From: Halalkalibacter okhensis
GTDB lineage: Bacteria > Bacillota > Bacilli > Bacillales > Bacillaceae_D
Assembly (NCBI RefSeq): GCF_000787375.1
Contig: NZ_JRJU01000007.1
Coordinates: 62,001 to 126,000, forward strand
Length of the DNA: 64,000 bases
Direction: 5' to 3'
Under the pieces are notes generated by a model. It worked only from the letters and a program-made list of their open reading frames with translations, had not been told where the DNA came from and made no database searches. This document shows positions 52,609 to 62,538 of this stretch, piece by piece. Each line of letters begins with the position of its first letter. Position 1 is the first letter of the stretch. Position numbers and translations under genes: made by a program.

Positions 52609-53418
52609 TCATACAGCAACACCTTCTCTCGCAATGAGTTCAACTAACTCTTCACTGTAAACCTCGTCAAAAGTACGCTCACAAGCCTTAAAGAAGTAAC
52701 CCTTGAAGTCTTTACGGATAGCCCCACGCTTTAGGGAAAAGATGGATGACTTGAATACACCTACAATGTCATGAGTGAGTTGATCAAGCGTAGTATCAAT
52801 ATTTGTGCGTTTGTATGCAATTCTTACCTTTTGCCACAGCTCATGGATTGATTGAGCTTCTGGGAAAAATACTTTAGCTGCGTCGATGAATGGTTTTGGA
52901 ATATCCTTACCAAGATAGCTTGAATCAAGCTCAATAAGAGTCGGTTCTACGTTGTTTTTATTATTTTGTTTTTGTTTTTGAGAGGTATTGTCTTCAGGAG
53001 TGACAATTTGCTCTGGTTCTTGTGTGACAGACTTTCGATAGTCAGTATTGGGTACAATCGTTTTAACAGGCTGAATCACAACTGCGTTAGAAGTTTGCTG
53101 ACAATCAGTAGCACGTTTAGTCTCGTATTGCTTTATGATTCCTAACACTTCAAGTGCCTGACACACCCTAATAATTGTTCGTCTTGATTTGCCAACCTTT
53201 TCAGCGATATTGCTCTTGGAAAGAAATGACACACCCTTGTACTTCGCTGAGAAACGGTGTAGTAAGTCCAATACAGCAACTTGAGTCTTATTCAATTGAT
53301 CAGCAAACTGTTCTTTGTAAGAGCGCACAGTGTGGTTTAAATCGGTAATATTCGAGAAAGTAGTTAGGTTACGATACGTTTCTTCTGAAGCGATTATTTG
53401 AATAGCTTTTTTTGACAT
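52609..53418 (-). CDS. Replication-initiation-type HTH protein (putative)
   Basis: 269 residues. Winged-helix segment V-S-F-L-S-K-S-N-I-A-E-K-V-G-K-S-R-R-T-I-I-R, then a variable Pro/Gln/Asn linker, then a conserved-looking C-terminal domain (FFKACERTFDEVYSEELVELI). This layout is that of small Firmicutes replication initiators. No primase, helicase or polymerase gene is present, which would leave initiation to this protein and elongation to the host. It is downstream of a candidate antisense RNA. Identification as Rep is an inference. Confidence 0.55.
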   Translation of the reverse strand: MSKKAIQIIASEETYRNLTTFSNITDLNHTVRSYKEQFADQLNKTQVAVLDLLHRFSAKYKGVSFLSKSNIAEKVGKSRRTIIRVCQALEVLGIIKQYETKRATDCQQTSNAVVIQPVKTIVPNTDYRKSVTQEPEQIVTPEDNTSQKQKQNNKNNVEPTLIELDSSYLGKDIPKPFIDAAKVFFPEAQSIHELWQKVRIAYKRTNIDTTLDQLTHDIVGVFKSSIFSLKRGAIRKDFKGYFFKACERTFDEVYSEELVELIAREGVAV

Positions 53419-53490
53419 TGTGGATTCTCCTTTAGGAGAAAAAGGCAGATTGCACCTGTTTTAAGCGCACTTAAATAAACCTTAAATAGC

Positions 53491-53586
53491 TTGAATTTTT
53501 TTAAGGGTAAGTGGTATACTATGTTTATCAGGACATAGTATTACAGGTGGCATTGAGAGTGTTGGTAGCACTCCCAGTGCCTTTTT
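53491..53586 (+). ncRNA. Candidate small antisense-type RNA with promoter and terminator
   Basis: TTGAAT (53491-53496), 18-base spacer, TATACT (53515-53520); a hairpin TACTATGT/ACATAGTA at 53517-53540; and a terminator GGCATTGAGAGTG/CACTCCCAGTGCC (53549-53581) with T run. The RNA of about 60 nt would be complementary to the leader of the minus-strand gene at 52609-53418 if that mRNA starts upstream of 53590. Confidence 0.5.
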
Positions 53587-53606
53587 CTTTGTCTTTTTTA
53601 GTTTGA

Positions 53607-53750
53607 TTACTTAAACATTCTTCTTAGCATCTTGCCAGTGATACGACCAGTTATTCTCCTCCCTATCCTCTGACCTATCCTTCCTTTACGAATGGCTGAT
53701 AGGTCATTCCATATGCGCAAAGCCTTGTATATACGTGATTTAAGGCTCAT
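53607..53750 (-). CDS. Small Arg/Lys/Ile/Gly-rich basic protein (47 aa)
   Basis: ATG 53750 overlaps the upstream stop (ATGA). 47 residues, very basic: RKGRIGQRIGRRITGRI, ending MLRRMFK. Basic amphipathic composition suggests nucleic-acid or membrane binding. Confidence 0.6.
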   Translation of the reverse strand: MSLKSRIYKALRIWNDLSAIRKGRIGQRIGRRITGRITGKMLRRMFK

Positions 53751-53950
53751 TTCGATACCACCTCACAAAGTTTTAATAAAGAAAGTGCTAATTGTTCAGC
53801 CTCAGCTACTGAAATGGCTAATAATGAATCTGGTGATTCAATAAGTATAGCGTGTGGATCATCTACTAATTCCCTTGCTGTATCAACGTTTGTGTAAAGT
53901 AATTGTGTCTGAACCTCGGTGTGAGTGCGTTGCATTGTGCTACTCACCAT
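53747..53950 (-). CDS. Hypothetical element protein (67 aa)
   Basis: ATG 53950 with AGGAGG nine bases upstream. Thr/Leu rich, ending AEQLALSLLKLCEVVSK. Coupled with both neighbours by overlap. Unknown. Confidence 0.55.
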   Translation of the reverse strand: MVSSTMQRTHTEVQTQLLYTNVDTARELVDDPHAILIESPDSLLAISVAEAEQLALSLLKLCEVVSK

Positions 53951-53963
53951 AGTGTTAGTCCTC

Positions 53964-54146
53964 CTATCTTCCAATCAACAATTCCAACTCATCTTTGACT
54001 ACGTTTAACGCATCCAAGTATCCTTGTATATAACCGAATCGCTCCAATAACTCCTCCGGTGGTTCGTTACCATGCGCTTCAAATATTTCGTCTAAATCCT
54101 TTTCTAGTTTCCTGATTTCTTCATTTATGCTTTTTAGCTTGCTCAT
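53964..54146 (-). CDS. Small acidic coiled protein (60 aa)
   Basis: ATG 54146 with GCGGGG upstream and overlap with the preceding gene (ATGA). SKLKSINEEIRKLEKDLDEIFEAHGN. Unknown. Confidence 0.55.
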   Translation of the reverse strand: MSKLKSINEEIRKLEKDLDEIFEAHGNEPPEELLERFGYIQGYLDALNVVKDELELLIGR

Positions 54147-54373
54147 TGGAAGACCCCGCAATCTCGAAAACCAATCGGTTTTAAAGATTCAGCTTGAACA
54201 CTGACTCCTAATTCTTCATAAAATTCGATGCCACGTTTGATTGATAATTGACGTAGCTTTTCTTCATTAACGTCTTCATTGATTGGAGCATAGACGTTAA
54301 GTATTAAAGTTGCTCCTAGACTCGTTACGTCAACAGTTACTTTGTAGTGACGCTCTTTGGTTATTGATTGCAT
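54143..54373 (-). CDS. Small hypothetical protein (76 aa)
   Basis: ATG 54373. Beta-rich, hydrophobic N-terminal pattern (YKVTVDVTSLGATLILNVYAP), then acidic helix; ends CGVFQ. Unknown. Starts 13 bases after the integrase gene ends, so it may be cotranscribed with it. Confidence 0.55.
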   Translation of the reverse strand: MQSITKERHYKVTVDVTSLGATLILNVYAPINEDVNEEKLRQLSIKRGIEFYEELGVSVQAESLKPIGFRDCGVFQ

Positions 54374-54386
54374 TGTGGTAGCCCCC

Positions 54387-55304
54387 TTAGATTCTCTTAT
54401 TTAAATTGGATAATGGACTAGATGAGATAGCCTTATCTAGTAATTGAGCATCTGTCATTGATTGCAAATAACGCTGAGTTGTCTGGATTTCTGAATGTCC
54501 TAACAATTTAGATAGAGAAAAAATATCTAAATTAGTGCCTGAATTGATTGATTGCGTAGCGTAAAAATGCCTAAAAGTATGAGGTGAGCAACGTACATTT
54601 TCAACCTCCGCTCGTTTCCCTGCTTCTTTGATCACGTTATAGAGTGCAATATGGCTCATGCCCTCACCTTGATAAGTTAAAAAATAATTATCTGATCTGA
54701 TTAACCTATCTTCAAAATATTGCTTTCTTAGTCGCTCATATCGAATTAATATACGTTTCAGGGTTGGGCTGACAACTGCAAAACGTTGCTTATTTCCTTT
54801 CCCATTCACTAGAATCGTTTCACCAACATCAACATTCTTCAATCCTCTGATCTCCATCGACCTTAGCCCACAATCAGCTAGCATTGCTATAATTGCTTTA
54901 TTACGTGCCTCAAGATAGCTTTTATAACTGAACGAGTCTATCATCTTCAATACTTCCTCAACAGTAAAACCAGTTAAAACCCTCTTTGGTACTTTTGGAA
55001 GTACAACCTTATCCATAGGATTTACTTTTAAATACTCCTCTTCAACACACCAGTTAAAGAAAGCTGTCATAATTTTAGCCATGGATTGAATAGACTGTGG
55101 CTGTAAACCTGTTTTTTGTTTGTGTTGGACATATGCTTGAAGATCAAATTTTGTGACGCTCTCAATGTTTGTAATGCCTCGTTTGTTAATTAAAAAGTTA
55201 GACATGTGCTTAAATTCGTGCCTCTTATTCATGAGTGTTTTTCGCGTGTATCCTCTGGCTTGATTTACGTATAAATACTCTTCTATTAAGTCTTGCAACA
55301 ACAA
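54387..55304 (-). CDS. int: Tyrosine integrase (phage/XerD type)
   Basis: About 305 residues; TTG 55304 is the probable start, since GGAGGGAG lies upstream and the first codon of the open frame (GTG 55313) overlaps the site. N-terminal SAM-like core-binding domain (about 1-90), catalytic domain with ADCGLRSMEIRGL (Arg), SPHTFRHFYAT (H-x-x-R), LGHSEIQTTQRYLQ (His and the nucleophile Tyr). It is adjacent to attR, 148 bases away, the usual place. Confidence 0.92.
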   Translation of the reverse strand: MLLQDLIEEYLYVNQARGYTRKTLMNKRHEFKHMSNFLINKRGITNIESVTKFDLQAYVQHKQKTGLQPQSIQSMAKIMTAFFNWCVEEEYLKVNPMDKVVLPKVPKRVLTGFTVEEVLKMIDSFSYKSYLEARNKAIIAMLADCGLRSMEIRGLKNVDVGETILVNGKGNKQRFAVVSPTLKRILIRYERLRKQYFEDRLIRSDNYFLTYQGEGMSHIALYNVIKEAGKRAEVENVRCSPHTFRHFYATQSINSGTNLDIFSLSKLLGHSEIQTTQRYLQSMTDAQLLDKAISSSPLSNLNKRI

Positions 55305-55451
55305 AAAAACCACTCCCTCCGTGTAAAAATTAACGGAAAAGAATGGTTTTTGGACACATAAGAAAAATTAAGCGTAAATTATGGAGAAAGATTAAGTATT
55401 CAAGTAATAATCCTTATTCACAATTACGTTCAAATCAATGAAACCCTTGCT

Positions 55452-55544
55452 GCAACAAGGATTTACTTACCTTGTTGCTTCTGCATCGCTTTCATCATTT
55501 GATTAATTTTCTTCTGCGATGGATTTTGTCCCATTTGCATCATC
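55452..55544. repeat. attR: right copy of 93-bp direct repeat
   Basis: Identical to 19366-19458. It covers the last 82 bases of yneF plus the hairpin GCAACAAGG/CCTTGTTGC over the stop. The element copy restores the host gene end. Confidence 0.93.
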
Positions 55545-55678
55545 ATGACACGGAGCATTTGCTCATTAAATGGTGGGTTCTTTTTCAAATAAGACATCAT
55601 CGTCTTACGTGCTATAAAGAAGCCAATTGCAATTCCTGCTGCAACAGCTAGGGTATACCCTAAAATATGAATCCACAT
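55463..55678 (-). CDS. yneF: YneF family small membrane protein
   Basis: 71 residues, one N-terminal membrane segment ([21 protein letters not shown]) and a basic helical tail with M-Q-K-Q-Q-G-K end. Length and pattern fit YneF (UPF0154). Its 3' end lies in attR; the gene stays intact. Function unknown. Confidence 0.85.
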   Translation of the reverse strand: MWIHILGYTLAVAAGIAIGFFIARKTMMSYLKKNPPFNEQMLRVMMMQMGQNPSQKKINQMMKAMQKQQGK

Positions 55679-55802
55679 AAGTCCAACGTCCTCCTTCGTG
55701 CTATCTAAACCTGTCGGGAAAATCCCGAATCAACCTTATCTATTATATCTTAATGACAAGAGATTTAAAAGCACTTCAGAAAAATAACACGTTAGCACCT
55801 GA

Positions 55803-56258
55803 TTAAACTTGAGTTGTTCTAAGTAAATCCTCTTGCTTCATGGGCTTTAACCAGCCATAGCGATGCTCCTCAATGGTAAAAGCAAAGAAGGTTGGTTCGC
55901 ATTTTCTTAGGATTTCAAAGAACATCGTTTCTACATCAAAAGACCCATCCGCTGTTAAATAGAGTGCATCTGAACCAATTACAAGCTCTGCTTTAGAATC
56001 ACGATCTGATATATCAATAACATGTGTATTTTTCTTCTTTTTATATCCCTCCAGTTTCAGTAGGTCCTGCTTGAGTTTTTGTTGAAGGAATAGGGATGGG
56101 ATTGGCTTTGTAATATATTCTATTTGTTTCCTTAAAATCTCCTTTTGAGGCCCTCTCGCTTTCTCATGCTCAAGAAAAAGATAAAACAACTTAGATTCTT
56201 GTCCATAGTATTGACGAGCAACATCTTCTTCAAAAATATACAATTCATAATGTCTCAT
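55803..56258 (-). CDS. sirA: SirA sporulation inhibitor of replication (YneE)
   Basis: 151 residues from ATG 56258 with GAGAGGGTG upstream. MRHYELYIFEEDVARQYYGQESKLFYLF and R-Y-G-W-L-K-P pattern match SirA, which binds DnaA domain I and blocks replication initiation during sporulation under Spo0A control. Position between tkt and yneF matches B. subtilis. Confidence 0.82.
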   Translation of the reverse strand: MRHYELYIFEEDVARQYYGQESKLFYLFLEHEKARGPQKEILRKQIEYITKPIPSLFLQQKLKQDLLKLEGYKKKKNTHVIDISDRDSKAELVIGSDALYLTADGSFDVETMFFEILRKCEPTFFAFTIEEHRYGWLKPMKQEDLLRTTQV

Positions 56259-56362
56259 CAAGGACACCCTCTCGCATTTTATTTTCTCTAGTATACGGGA
56301 ACTCTATTGAAATGATTGTCTGAAACCGGAGCAGATAACCACTAATTTTGTCGAATTAAAAA

Positions 56363-56428
56363 AACTGACTCATAAGAAGGGACTTTAGCATTAAGTTAAG
56401 CTAAATCTCCCACTATGAGTCAGTTATT
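56363..56428 (-). terminator. Terminator of tkt
   Basis: AACTGACTCATA...TATGAGTCAGTT, 12-bp outer stem plus inner TTTAGCTT/AATGCTAAA, followed by T run on the minus strand. Confidence 0.8.
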
Positions 56429-56436
56429 AGTGAACA

Positions 56437-58434
56437 TTATTTTTGTAATAATACTTTTACTTTTGCTACAACATTTTCAACAGTAAAGCCATATTCAGAA
56501 AGAATCTTCTCTGCTGGAGCAGATGCACCAAATTGATCAATCGCTAAAACATCACCGTGATCCCCAACGTACTTAGACCAACCTAATGGTGAAGCCATTT
56601 CAATTCCAAGACGCGCCTTGATGTTTGGTGAGATTACTTCGTCTTTATAAGATTGTGGCTGTGCCTCAAAAAGATCCCAGCTCGGCATACTAACAACATC
56701 AGCATGAATACCATCTTTTTCTAGAACAGCTTGAGCTTCTACAGCTAAAGGAACTTCTGAACCAGACGCTAATAAAAGCACGTCTGTTGTTCCGCTAGAC
56801 TTAGATACAATATATGCACCCTTTTTAACACCTTCATAAGCAAGCTCTGCTGTATGATCTAATGTTTTTAAATTTTGGCGAGTCAAAACAAGGGCTGTTG
56901 GTGTATCTTGGCTTTCTAGTGCCACCTTCCAAGCGGCCACTGTCTCGTTACTATCTCCTGGGCGAATAACAGATAACCCTGGCATTGCACGTAAAGCAGG
57001 AAGCTGCTCAACTGGTTCATGTGTTGGGCCATCTTCACCTACTGCAATGCTATCATGAGTAAATACATAAATGACAGGTAGCTTCATAAGAGCTGCAAGA
57101 CGGATCGCTGGGCGTAAATAGTCGGAGAATACAAAGAATGTTGCACCAAAAACTTTTAATCCTCCATGTAGAGCCATCCCGTTTACAGCAGCTCCCATAG
57201 CGAATTCACGCACTCCAAACCAAATATTGCGTCCTTCATAATGATCTCGTGAGTAGTCACCTAAATCTTTCATGTACGTTTTGTTCGAACCTGCAAGATC
57301 CGCAGAACCACCAAACAATTCAGGAACTTTTTTAGCGAAAGCATTAAGAGCCTCTCCAGAAGATGAACGTGTCGCAACACTCGATCCCGCTTCATATACT
57401 GGAGCTTCTGAATCCCAACCTTCTGGAAGCTGACCGCTATTTGCACGCTCAAATTCAGCTGCTAGTTCTGGATATGATGCTTTATACTGAGCAAAAAGTT
57501 CATTCCACTTTTCTTCTTTTTTAGCACCTTCTGATTTCACATCTGCAAATAAATCCTTTACATCAGAAGGAATATGAAATTCCTCTTCGTGTAGCCATTC
57601 GTATGTTGACTTTGTTAACGAAACTTCATCTTTTCCTAATGGGGCACCATGTGAAGCAGATTTCCCTGATTTATTTGGAGAACCGTAACCAATAACCGTT
57701 TTGACTTCAATTAATGTTGGACGATCATCTTGTTTCGCTGCTTCAATCGCACGATTAATTTCATCAAGATCATTCCCATCCTCAACACGAATGACTTGCC
57801 AACCATATGCTTTATAGCGATCTTCAACACTCTCTGAGAAAGAGATATGCAAATCACCATCTAATGAAATATCGTTGGAATCATAAAGGACAATTAGACG
57901 CCCTAATTTTAAATGTGCTGCTAATGAAGCAGCCTCTGCAGAAACACCTTCCATTAAATCTCCGTCTCCACAAATAGAATATGTATAATGGTCGACGATA
58001 TTGAAATCTTCCTTATTATATGTGCTAGCTAGGTGGCGTTCAGCCATAGCCATTCCAACAGCCATAGCAATCCCTTGTCCAAGTGGACCTGTTGTTGCTT
58101 CTACACCTGGTGTATGACCGTATTCCGGGTGCCCTGGTGTTTTGCTTCCCCATTGACGGAATTGTTGTAAATCCTCTAATGATAAGTCATATCCTGTTAA
58201 GTGCAACAAACTATATAGAAGCATTGATCCGTGTCCTGCAGATAATACAAAGCGATCTCTATTAGCCCAATCTGGATTTTCTGGGTTGTGGTTCATAAAT
58301 TTTGTCCAAAGGCTATACGCCATAGGGGCTGCCCCCATCGGCATACCTGGGTGTCCTGAATTTGCTTTTTCAATACTATCAATTGATAGTGTGCGGATTG
58401 TATTGACCGCAAGTTGATCTACTTGTTTCGTCAT
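56437..58434 (-). CDS. tkt: Transketolase
   Basis: 665 residues, full length. Thiamine diphosphate motif [41 protein letters not shown] and H-G-S-M-L-L-Y are all present. Exchanges two-carbon units between pentose and hexose sugar phosphates. Same place relative to lexA, ynzC and sirA as in B. subtilis. Own terminator. Confidence 0.97.
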   Translation of the reverse strand: MTKQVDQLAVNTIRTLSIDSIEKANSGHPGMPMGAAPMAYSLWTKFMNHNPENPDWANRDRFVLSAGHGSMLLYSLLHLTGYDLSLEDLQQFRQWGSKTPGHPEYGHTPGVEATTGPLGQGIAMAVGMAMAERHLASTYNKEDFNIVDHYTYSICGDGDLMEGVSAEAASLAAHLKLGRLIVLYDSNDISLDGDLHISFSESVEDRYKAYGWQVIRVEDGNDLDEINRAIEAAKQDDRPTLIEVKTVIGYGSPNKSGKSASHGAPLGKDEVSLTKSTYEWLHEEEFHIPSDVKDLFADVKSEGAKKEEKWNELFAQYKASYPELAAEFERANSGQLPEGWDSEAPVYEAGSSVATRSSSGEALNAFAKKVPELFGGSADLAGSNKTYMKDLGDYSRDHYEGRNIWFGVREFAMGAAVNGMALHGGLKVFGATFFVFSDYLRPAIRLAALMKLPVIYVFTHDSIAVGEDGPTHEPVEQLPALRAMPGLSVIRPGDSNETVAAWKVALESQDTPTALVLTRQNLKTLDHTAELAYEGVKKGAYIVSKSSGTTDVLLLASGSEVPLAVEAQAVLEKDGIHADVVSMPSWDLFEAQPQSYKDEVISPNIKARLGIEMASPLGWSKYVGDHGDVLAIDQFGASAPAEKILSEYGFTVENVVAKVKVLLQK

Positions 58435-58547
58435 GGTTTCATATCCCTACCCTTCCACAGTAACTGATTTCTTTCTCTATTCTTCTACATCTTATACTTT
58501 ATCCTTAAATTTCACAAGCATTCAGACAAATCTTCCATTATGCAAAA

Positions 58548-58581
58548 AAGCCTCTAAAGACTGAATTTAGAGACTTTTTAA
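58548..58581 (-). terminator. Terminator of the SOS operon
   Basis: AAAAAGTCTCTAAA and TTTAGAGGCTTTTTT after ynzC: stem with T run on the minus strand. Confidence 0.8.
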
Positions 58582-58817
58582 TGCATTGGATTATTTTTAT
58601 TTTTCTTGCTTTCTTTTAACGCATCTGGTGTAACATCATTTCCATTTTCATCAACAACCGTAACGGAATGTAGGTGATTTTTAAATGATGCACGAAAGGT
58701 TTGAAGGTATTCTTTACGTAATGCCTGTTGCTCCTTTTCTTCTTGTTTTGTTAAACCACTTGTTTTAGCTCTTTTAGAAAGTTCATTTATTCTAGCTAGT
58801 TTTTCTTTTGATAGCAT
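58578..58817 (-). CDS. ynzC: YnzC (DUF896)
   Basis: 79 residues from ATG 58817 with GAGGTG upstream; the in-frame GTG at 58826 lies in the site. KEKLARINELSKRAKTSGLT, E-Q-Q-A-L-R-K-E-Y-L-x-x-F-R is the DUF896 pattern. In B. subtilis the third gene of the SOS operon with yneA and yneB. Confidence 0.88.
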   Translation of the reverse strand: MLSKEKLARINELSKRAKTSGLTKQEEKEQQALRKEYLQTFRASFKNHLHSVTVVDENGNDVTPDALKESKKNKNNPMH

Positions 58818-58893
58818 ATTAAGCACCTCTTTTTCCGATTCATTCCCCTACTTTACCGTATTGGAATTTGGTTTTCAACCGAAAACAATCGGA

Positions 58894-59761
<868 letters not shown>

Positions 59762-59769
59762 CTCAGTAA

Positions 59770-59855
59770 GAATGTTTGTTCGCTTATTATCGTAATACGA
59801 ACAGTTGTTTGTGTCAAATGTTTTTTAGAACAATTGTTTGCATTACATATGTTCG
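59770..59855. promoter_or_regulatory. SOS (LexA) boxes between yneA and lexA
   Basis: GAATGTTTGTTCG (59770), CGAACAGTTGTTTG (59798), AGAACAATTGTTTG (59827) and TTACATATGTTCG (59843) are close to the Bacillus box CGAAC-N4-GTTCG. They allow autoregulation of lexA and SOS control of yneA-yneB-ynzC. Confidence 0.8.
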
Positions 59856-59899
59856 CATGTTACAATTTATCCAATTAGGAAACTTTGTGGGGTGTACAT

Positions 59900-60523
59900 A
59901 TGTCAAAACTATCAAAGCGCCAGCTCGAAATACTAGATTTTATTAAAGTGGAAGTTAAAAAGAAAGGATATCCTCCTTCCGTTAGAGAAATCGGGGAAGC
60001 TGTTGGACTTGCTTCTAGTTCAACAGTTCACGGCCACCTTTCAAGATTAGAGAAAAAAGGATTTATTAGAAGAGATCCAACTAAACCAAGAGCAATAGAA
60101 GTTTTAGATCTGGAAAACGAAACAGCACCGCTCCCAGAAAAGAAAACCACATATGTTCCAGTACTAGGAAAAGTCACAGCTGGATTACCGATTACGGCAA
60201 TTGAGAATATTGAAGATTATTTGCCTCTTCCTGAACATCTAGTTTCAGGAGACAATACTTATGTCCTTGTTATTCAAGGTGACAGTATGATTGAAGCAGG
60301 AATTTTCGATGGTGATATGGTTATTGTGCGCCAGCAACAAACAGCCAATAACGGGGATATTATTGTTGCAATGACAGAAGAAGATGAAGCAACGGTAAAG
60401 CGTTTCTTCCGAGAAAAAGATTATATTCGCCTACAACCAGAAAACTCTACAATGGCTCCGATCCTTTTAAAGGAATGTACCGTTTTAGGAAAAGTCGTTG
60501 GTGTATTTCGTACCATTCATTAA
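59900..60523 (+). CDS. lexA: SOS repressor LexA
   Basis: 207 residues from ATG 59900. N-terminal winged HTH ([32 protein letters not shown]), cleavage site near V-T-A-G-L-P, and S24 peptidase Ser in [10 protein letters not shown] and Lys in ATVKRF. Divergent from yneA. Confidence 0.97.
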   Translation: MSKLSKRQLEILDFIKVEVKKKGYPPSVREIGEAVGLASSSTVHGHLSRLEKKGFIRRDPTKPRAIEVLDLENETAPLPEKKTTYVPVLGKVTAGLPITAIENIEDYLPLPEHLVSGDNTYVLVIQGDSMIEAGIFDGDMVIVRQQQTANNGDIIVAMTEEDEATVKRFFREKDYIRLQPENSTMAPILLKECTVLGKVVGVFRTIH

Positions 60524-60592
60524 AAACCTTTTACGCAATGAGTAGAACCGTTACGCCTGTAACTTTCAATAGCTTTTCCTGTCTATCAAAAA

Positions 60593-60630
60593 ACCAAGCA
60601 TCTCCTTAAATGAGCATGCTTGGTTTTTGT
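60593..60630. terminator. Bidirectional terminator
   Basis: AAACCAAGCAT and ATGCTTGGTTT, 11-bp stem between lexA and the 60641 gene. Confidence 0.8.
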
Positions 60631-60640
60631 TGAATCTTCC

Positions 60641-60850
60641 TTATTTAGAGAATTCCGTGCTTTTTTGTTGTTCCTTATCTTTTCTTCTTTCTTTTAAATA
60701 TGTAAGTAGCACAAACGTCATCACTAACGCACTGACAATGACCATTCCATAACCGCCTGTTCCTTCGTTAACAAGGATACGAAACACACTTCTTAAGAAA
60801 AACATAACTGATAATACGTACATAATTAGCAATACAGTCTTTTTACCCAC
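60641..60850 (-). CDS. Small two-pass membrane protein (69 aa)
   Basis: ATG 60850, AGGAGGGGTG upstream. Hydrophobic segments at about 5-24 and 34-52, charged tail with KERRKDKEQQK. Unknown function. Confidence 0.62.
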   Translation of the reverse strand: MGKKTVLLIMYVLSVMFFLRSVFRILVNEGTGGYGMVIVSALVMTFVLLTYLKERRKDKEQQKSTEFSK

Positions 60851-61071
60851 TATTATCCACCCCTCCTATTTAATTATTAGGGATAATCCAAAAGAACACA
60901 ATATAGAATTCCAACCATTCATTATGCTATTTAACGATACTTATCATATGTATATGCTGAAAAAGGCGATTATCCCTTTTTTAACGTCTTTGTCATATTA
61001 CAGATTTATTGGGTCATTCTATAATTACATGGTTCTGTATATCACACCACGAAAAACACCTAAACCATGTA

Positions 61072-61101
61072 AAGCCCCTGCATTTGCGGGGCTTTTTTAT
61101 T
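61072..61101. terminator. Hairpin terminator
   Basis: AAAGCCCCTGC and GCGGGGCTTTTTT; T run on the plus strand, but it lies just after the minus-strand holin-like gene. Confidence 0.7.
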
Positions 61102-61102
61102 T

Positions 61103-61324
61103 CTAATGAAGCTTATGCTTTTTTAGTACTTCTTTTTGCCGTATCCCCTTTTTACTAATATAATTGTTTTTCCATCCAGCCCAGATAAAATAAGCACCAG
61201 AGATAACCGCAACAACATCATTTATAAACTCTTCTGAAATCGTTTGGTACCCCAGCAAATTTAATACCGCATTTACGACAGCAAAAATTAAAATTGTAAA
61301 GCGCCTTATTGATGCCTTATCCAT
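61103..61324 (-). CDS. Phage-holin-like protein (SPP1 holin family)
   Basis: 73 residues, IRRFTILIFAVVNAVLNLLGYQTISEE, then I-S-G-A-Y-F-I-W-A-G-W-K-N-N-Y, the phage_holin pattern of the SPP1 type. A lone copy in host DNA without endolysin; could be a domesticated phage remnant. Start ATG 61324, GGAGG upstream. Confidence 0.72.
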   Translation of the reverse strand: MDKASIRRFTILIFAVVNAVLNLLGYQTISEEFINDVVAVISGAYFIWAGWKNNYISKKGIRQKEVLKKHKLH

Positions 61325-61563
61325 TTGATCTCCTCCCTACAAGTCCGTTCTTTGTACTTGCTCTGTTAGAGCTAGTCTATGTCTGTGAAAGGTAGGAAAT
61401 AACTATGAAAATTCATGGCATCACTTAGTTAATTTCAATTTTTGTTAATTGCTTTGTCACTTTTCAATGTTTTGCATAGGCTAACGTATACATTTTTATT
61501 GATTACAAATTCGTTTATCACTCTCATCATTTCGTTACTTTCATCAGAAAGGTGGCAATTCAC

Positions 61564-61722
61564 ATGTATTATTATGGGTGTAATCCCGGATATGGGTATG
61601 GTAGTCCCGTCGTTCCTACTAATGAGCTGGCAGGTGACAGGCAATCAAACTTCATTTTAATTCTCGTTTTGTTTATATTATTAATCATTATTGGTGTTTA
61701 TTTTTTTAATACGGAGAAGTAA
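61564..61722 (+). CDS. YjcZ-like sporulation protein (52 aa)
   Basis: ATG 61564 with AAAGGTGG upstream. Gly/Tyr-rich start (MYYYGCNPGYGYGSPVV) then a hydrophobic helix (FILILVLFILLIIIGVYFF) typical of YjcZ-type proteins. Overlapping frames are not coding. Confidence 0.78.
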   Translation: MYYYGCNPGYGYGSPVVPTNELAGDRQSNFILILVLFILLIIIGVYFFNTEK

Positions 61723-61753
61723 ATGCAATACGCACGAACCGTTAGCGCAAACC

Positions 61754-61787
61754 TCAAAAAGCCCACACAAACGCGGTGTGGGCTGCA
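61754..61787 (-). terminator. Terminator of the YckD-like gene
   Basis: GCAGCCCACAC...GTGTGGGCTTTTT on the minus strand. Confidence 0.8.
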
Positions 61788-61791
61788 ACCA

Positions 61792-62097
61792 TTATTCTTT
61801 ATGATGGTGATGTTTTTTATCCCATTTTGGAACAAATCCATTTTCCTCTAATTTATTATAATGCTTATCGATATGAGAAATGATTTTTTGTCCTTTTTCT
61901 TCTGTAAATACACCATACTCAACATATTTTGTAATGATCTCTTTTTTCTGGTCAAACAATTCCTTATGCAAACCAGCCATTTCCGTCTTTTGCTCTTCTG
62001 TTAATTTTACATCTGCTGGCTCTTCTGCTCCTACTACCGGCATAACACCTATAGTTAATAGTGCAGCGACAACCAACCCTAACATAAGCTTTCTCAT
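61792..62097 (-). CDS. YckD/DUF2680-type secreted protein
   Basis: 101 residues. Signal peptide with cleavage near VVGAEE; then KLTEEQKTEMAGLHKELFDQKKEIITKYVEYG, the DUF2680/YckD pattern. His-rich C-terminus (KKHHHHKE). Secreted or cell-wall associated; function unknown. Similar GGAGTGATGG ribosome site upstream. Confidence 0.8.
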   Translation of the reverse strand: MRKLMLGLVVAALLTIGVMPVVGAEEPADVKLTEEQKTEMAGLHKELFDQKKEIITKYVEYGVFTEEKGQKIISHIDKHYNKLEENGFVPKWDKKHHHHKE

Positions 62098-62325
62098 CTT
62101 ACCATCACTCCTTTTATAGTATTTAAAGCTTGAGTTTGTAAGAAATTCATATTTATCCTGAACAGGTTAAATTTACATACTTTTTCACATAATCTTGTTA
62201 CGATTTAAAACATGTTGCCGACCTTTAGTTAGTGTTTAGCTTACAAGATTCTCACTATTCCTTCATAAAATTTTCCCCACTGGAACATACTATCCTTAGC
62301 AAAAATAGGTCAGGGGTGGTTTTAG

Positions 62326-62538
62326 GTGAGATTTCCTACGTGTGTTGTAAGTCACATATTAATTACTGTCATTTCCATGGTGATTAATAGGAGAAAGGAG
62401 AATAAAGAAGATAAAGTTCTATATATCGGATTAATGGTGGGTGGCTTTATGTGGTCACAGCTTCAAACTGAATATTTAATAAGGCGTATTAACAAGAGAA
62501 CAGAGCAAATTGTTAGAGGGAATTCATCATCCAATTAA
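62326..62538 (+). CDS. Possible small membrane-associated protein (70 aa)
   Basis: GTG 62326 with AGGGGTGG eight bases upstream. One short hydrophobic region and a basic part (INRRKENKEDK). Moderately credible because of the site; no family. Confidence 0.4.
   Translation: MRFPTCVVSHILITVISMVINRRKENKEDKVLYIGLMVGGFMWSQLQTEYLIRRINKRTEQIVRGNSSSN

Larger units (their letters stand above)
19366..55544. mobile_element. Integrated phage-like element (about 36.1 kb) in yneF
   Basis: Bounded by the 93-bp repeat, with integrase at the right end. It holds a full head module, tail tube, tail chaperones and tape measure, two terminase subunits, XRE repressors, an RNA polymerase of YonO/QDE-1 type, FtsK and replication-relaxation genes, plus cargo. 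Missing: distal tail, baseplate, fibre, holin and endolysin. The portal gene is frameshifted. Most genes read leftward on the minus strand. Confidence 0.95.

Noticed and set aside
19366-55544. CRISPR array in the element
   Set aside because: No regular repeat-spacer pattern was seen; the only regular repeats are the host 52-bp array and short operators.
60924-61106. Plus-strand ORF over the terminator at 61072
   Set aside because: Reads through a strong hairpin, no ribosome site.
61435-61660. Two ORFs overlapping the YjcZ-like gene
   Set aside because: The 52-aa YjcZ-like frame has the ribosome site and a recognised pattern; the others are shadows.
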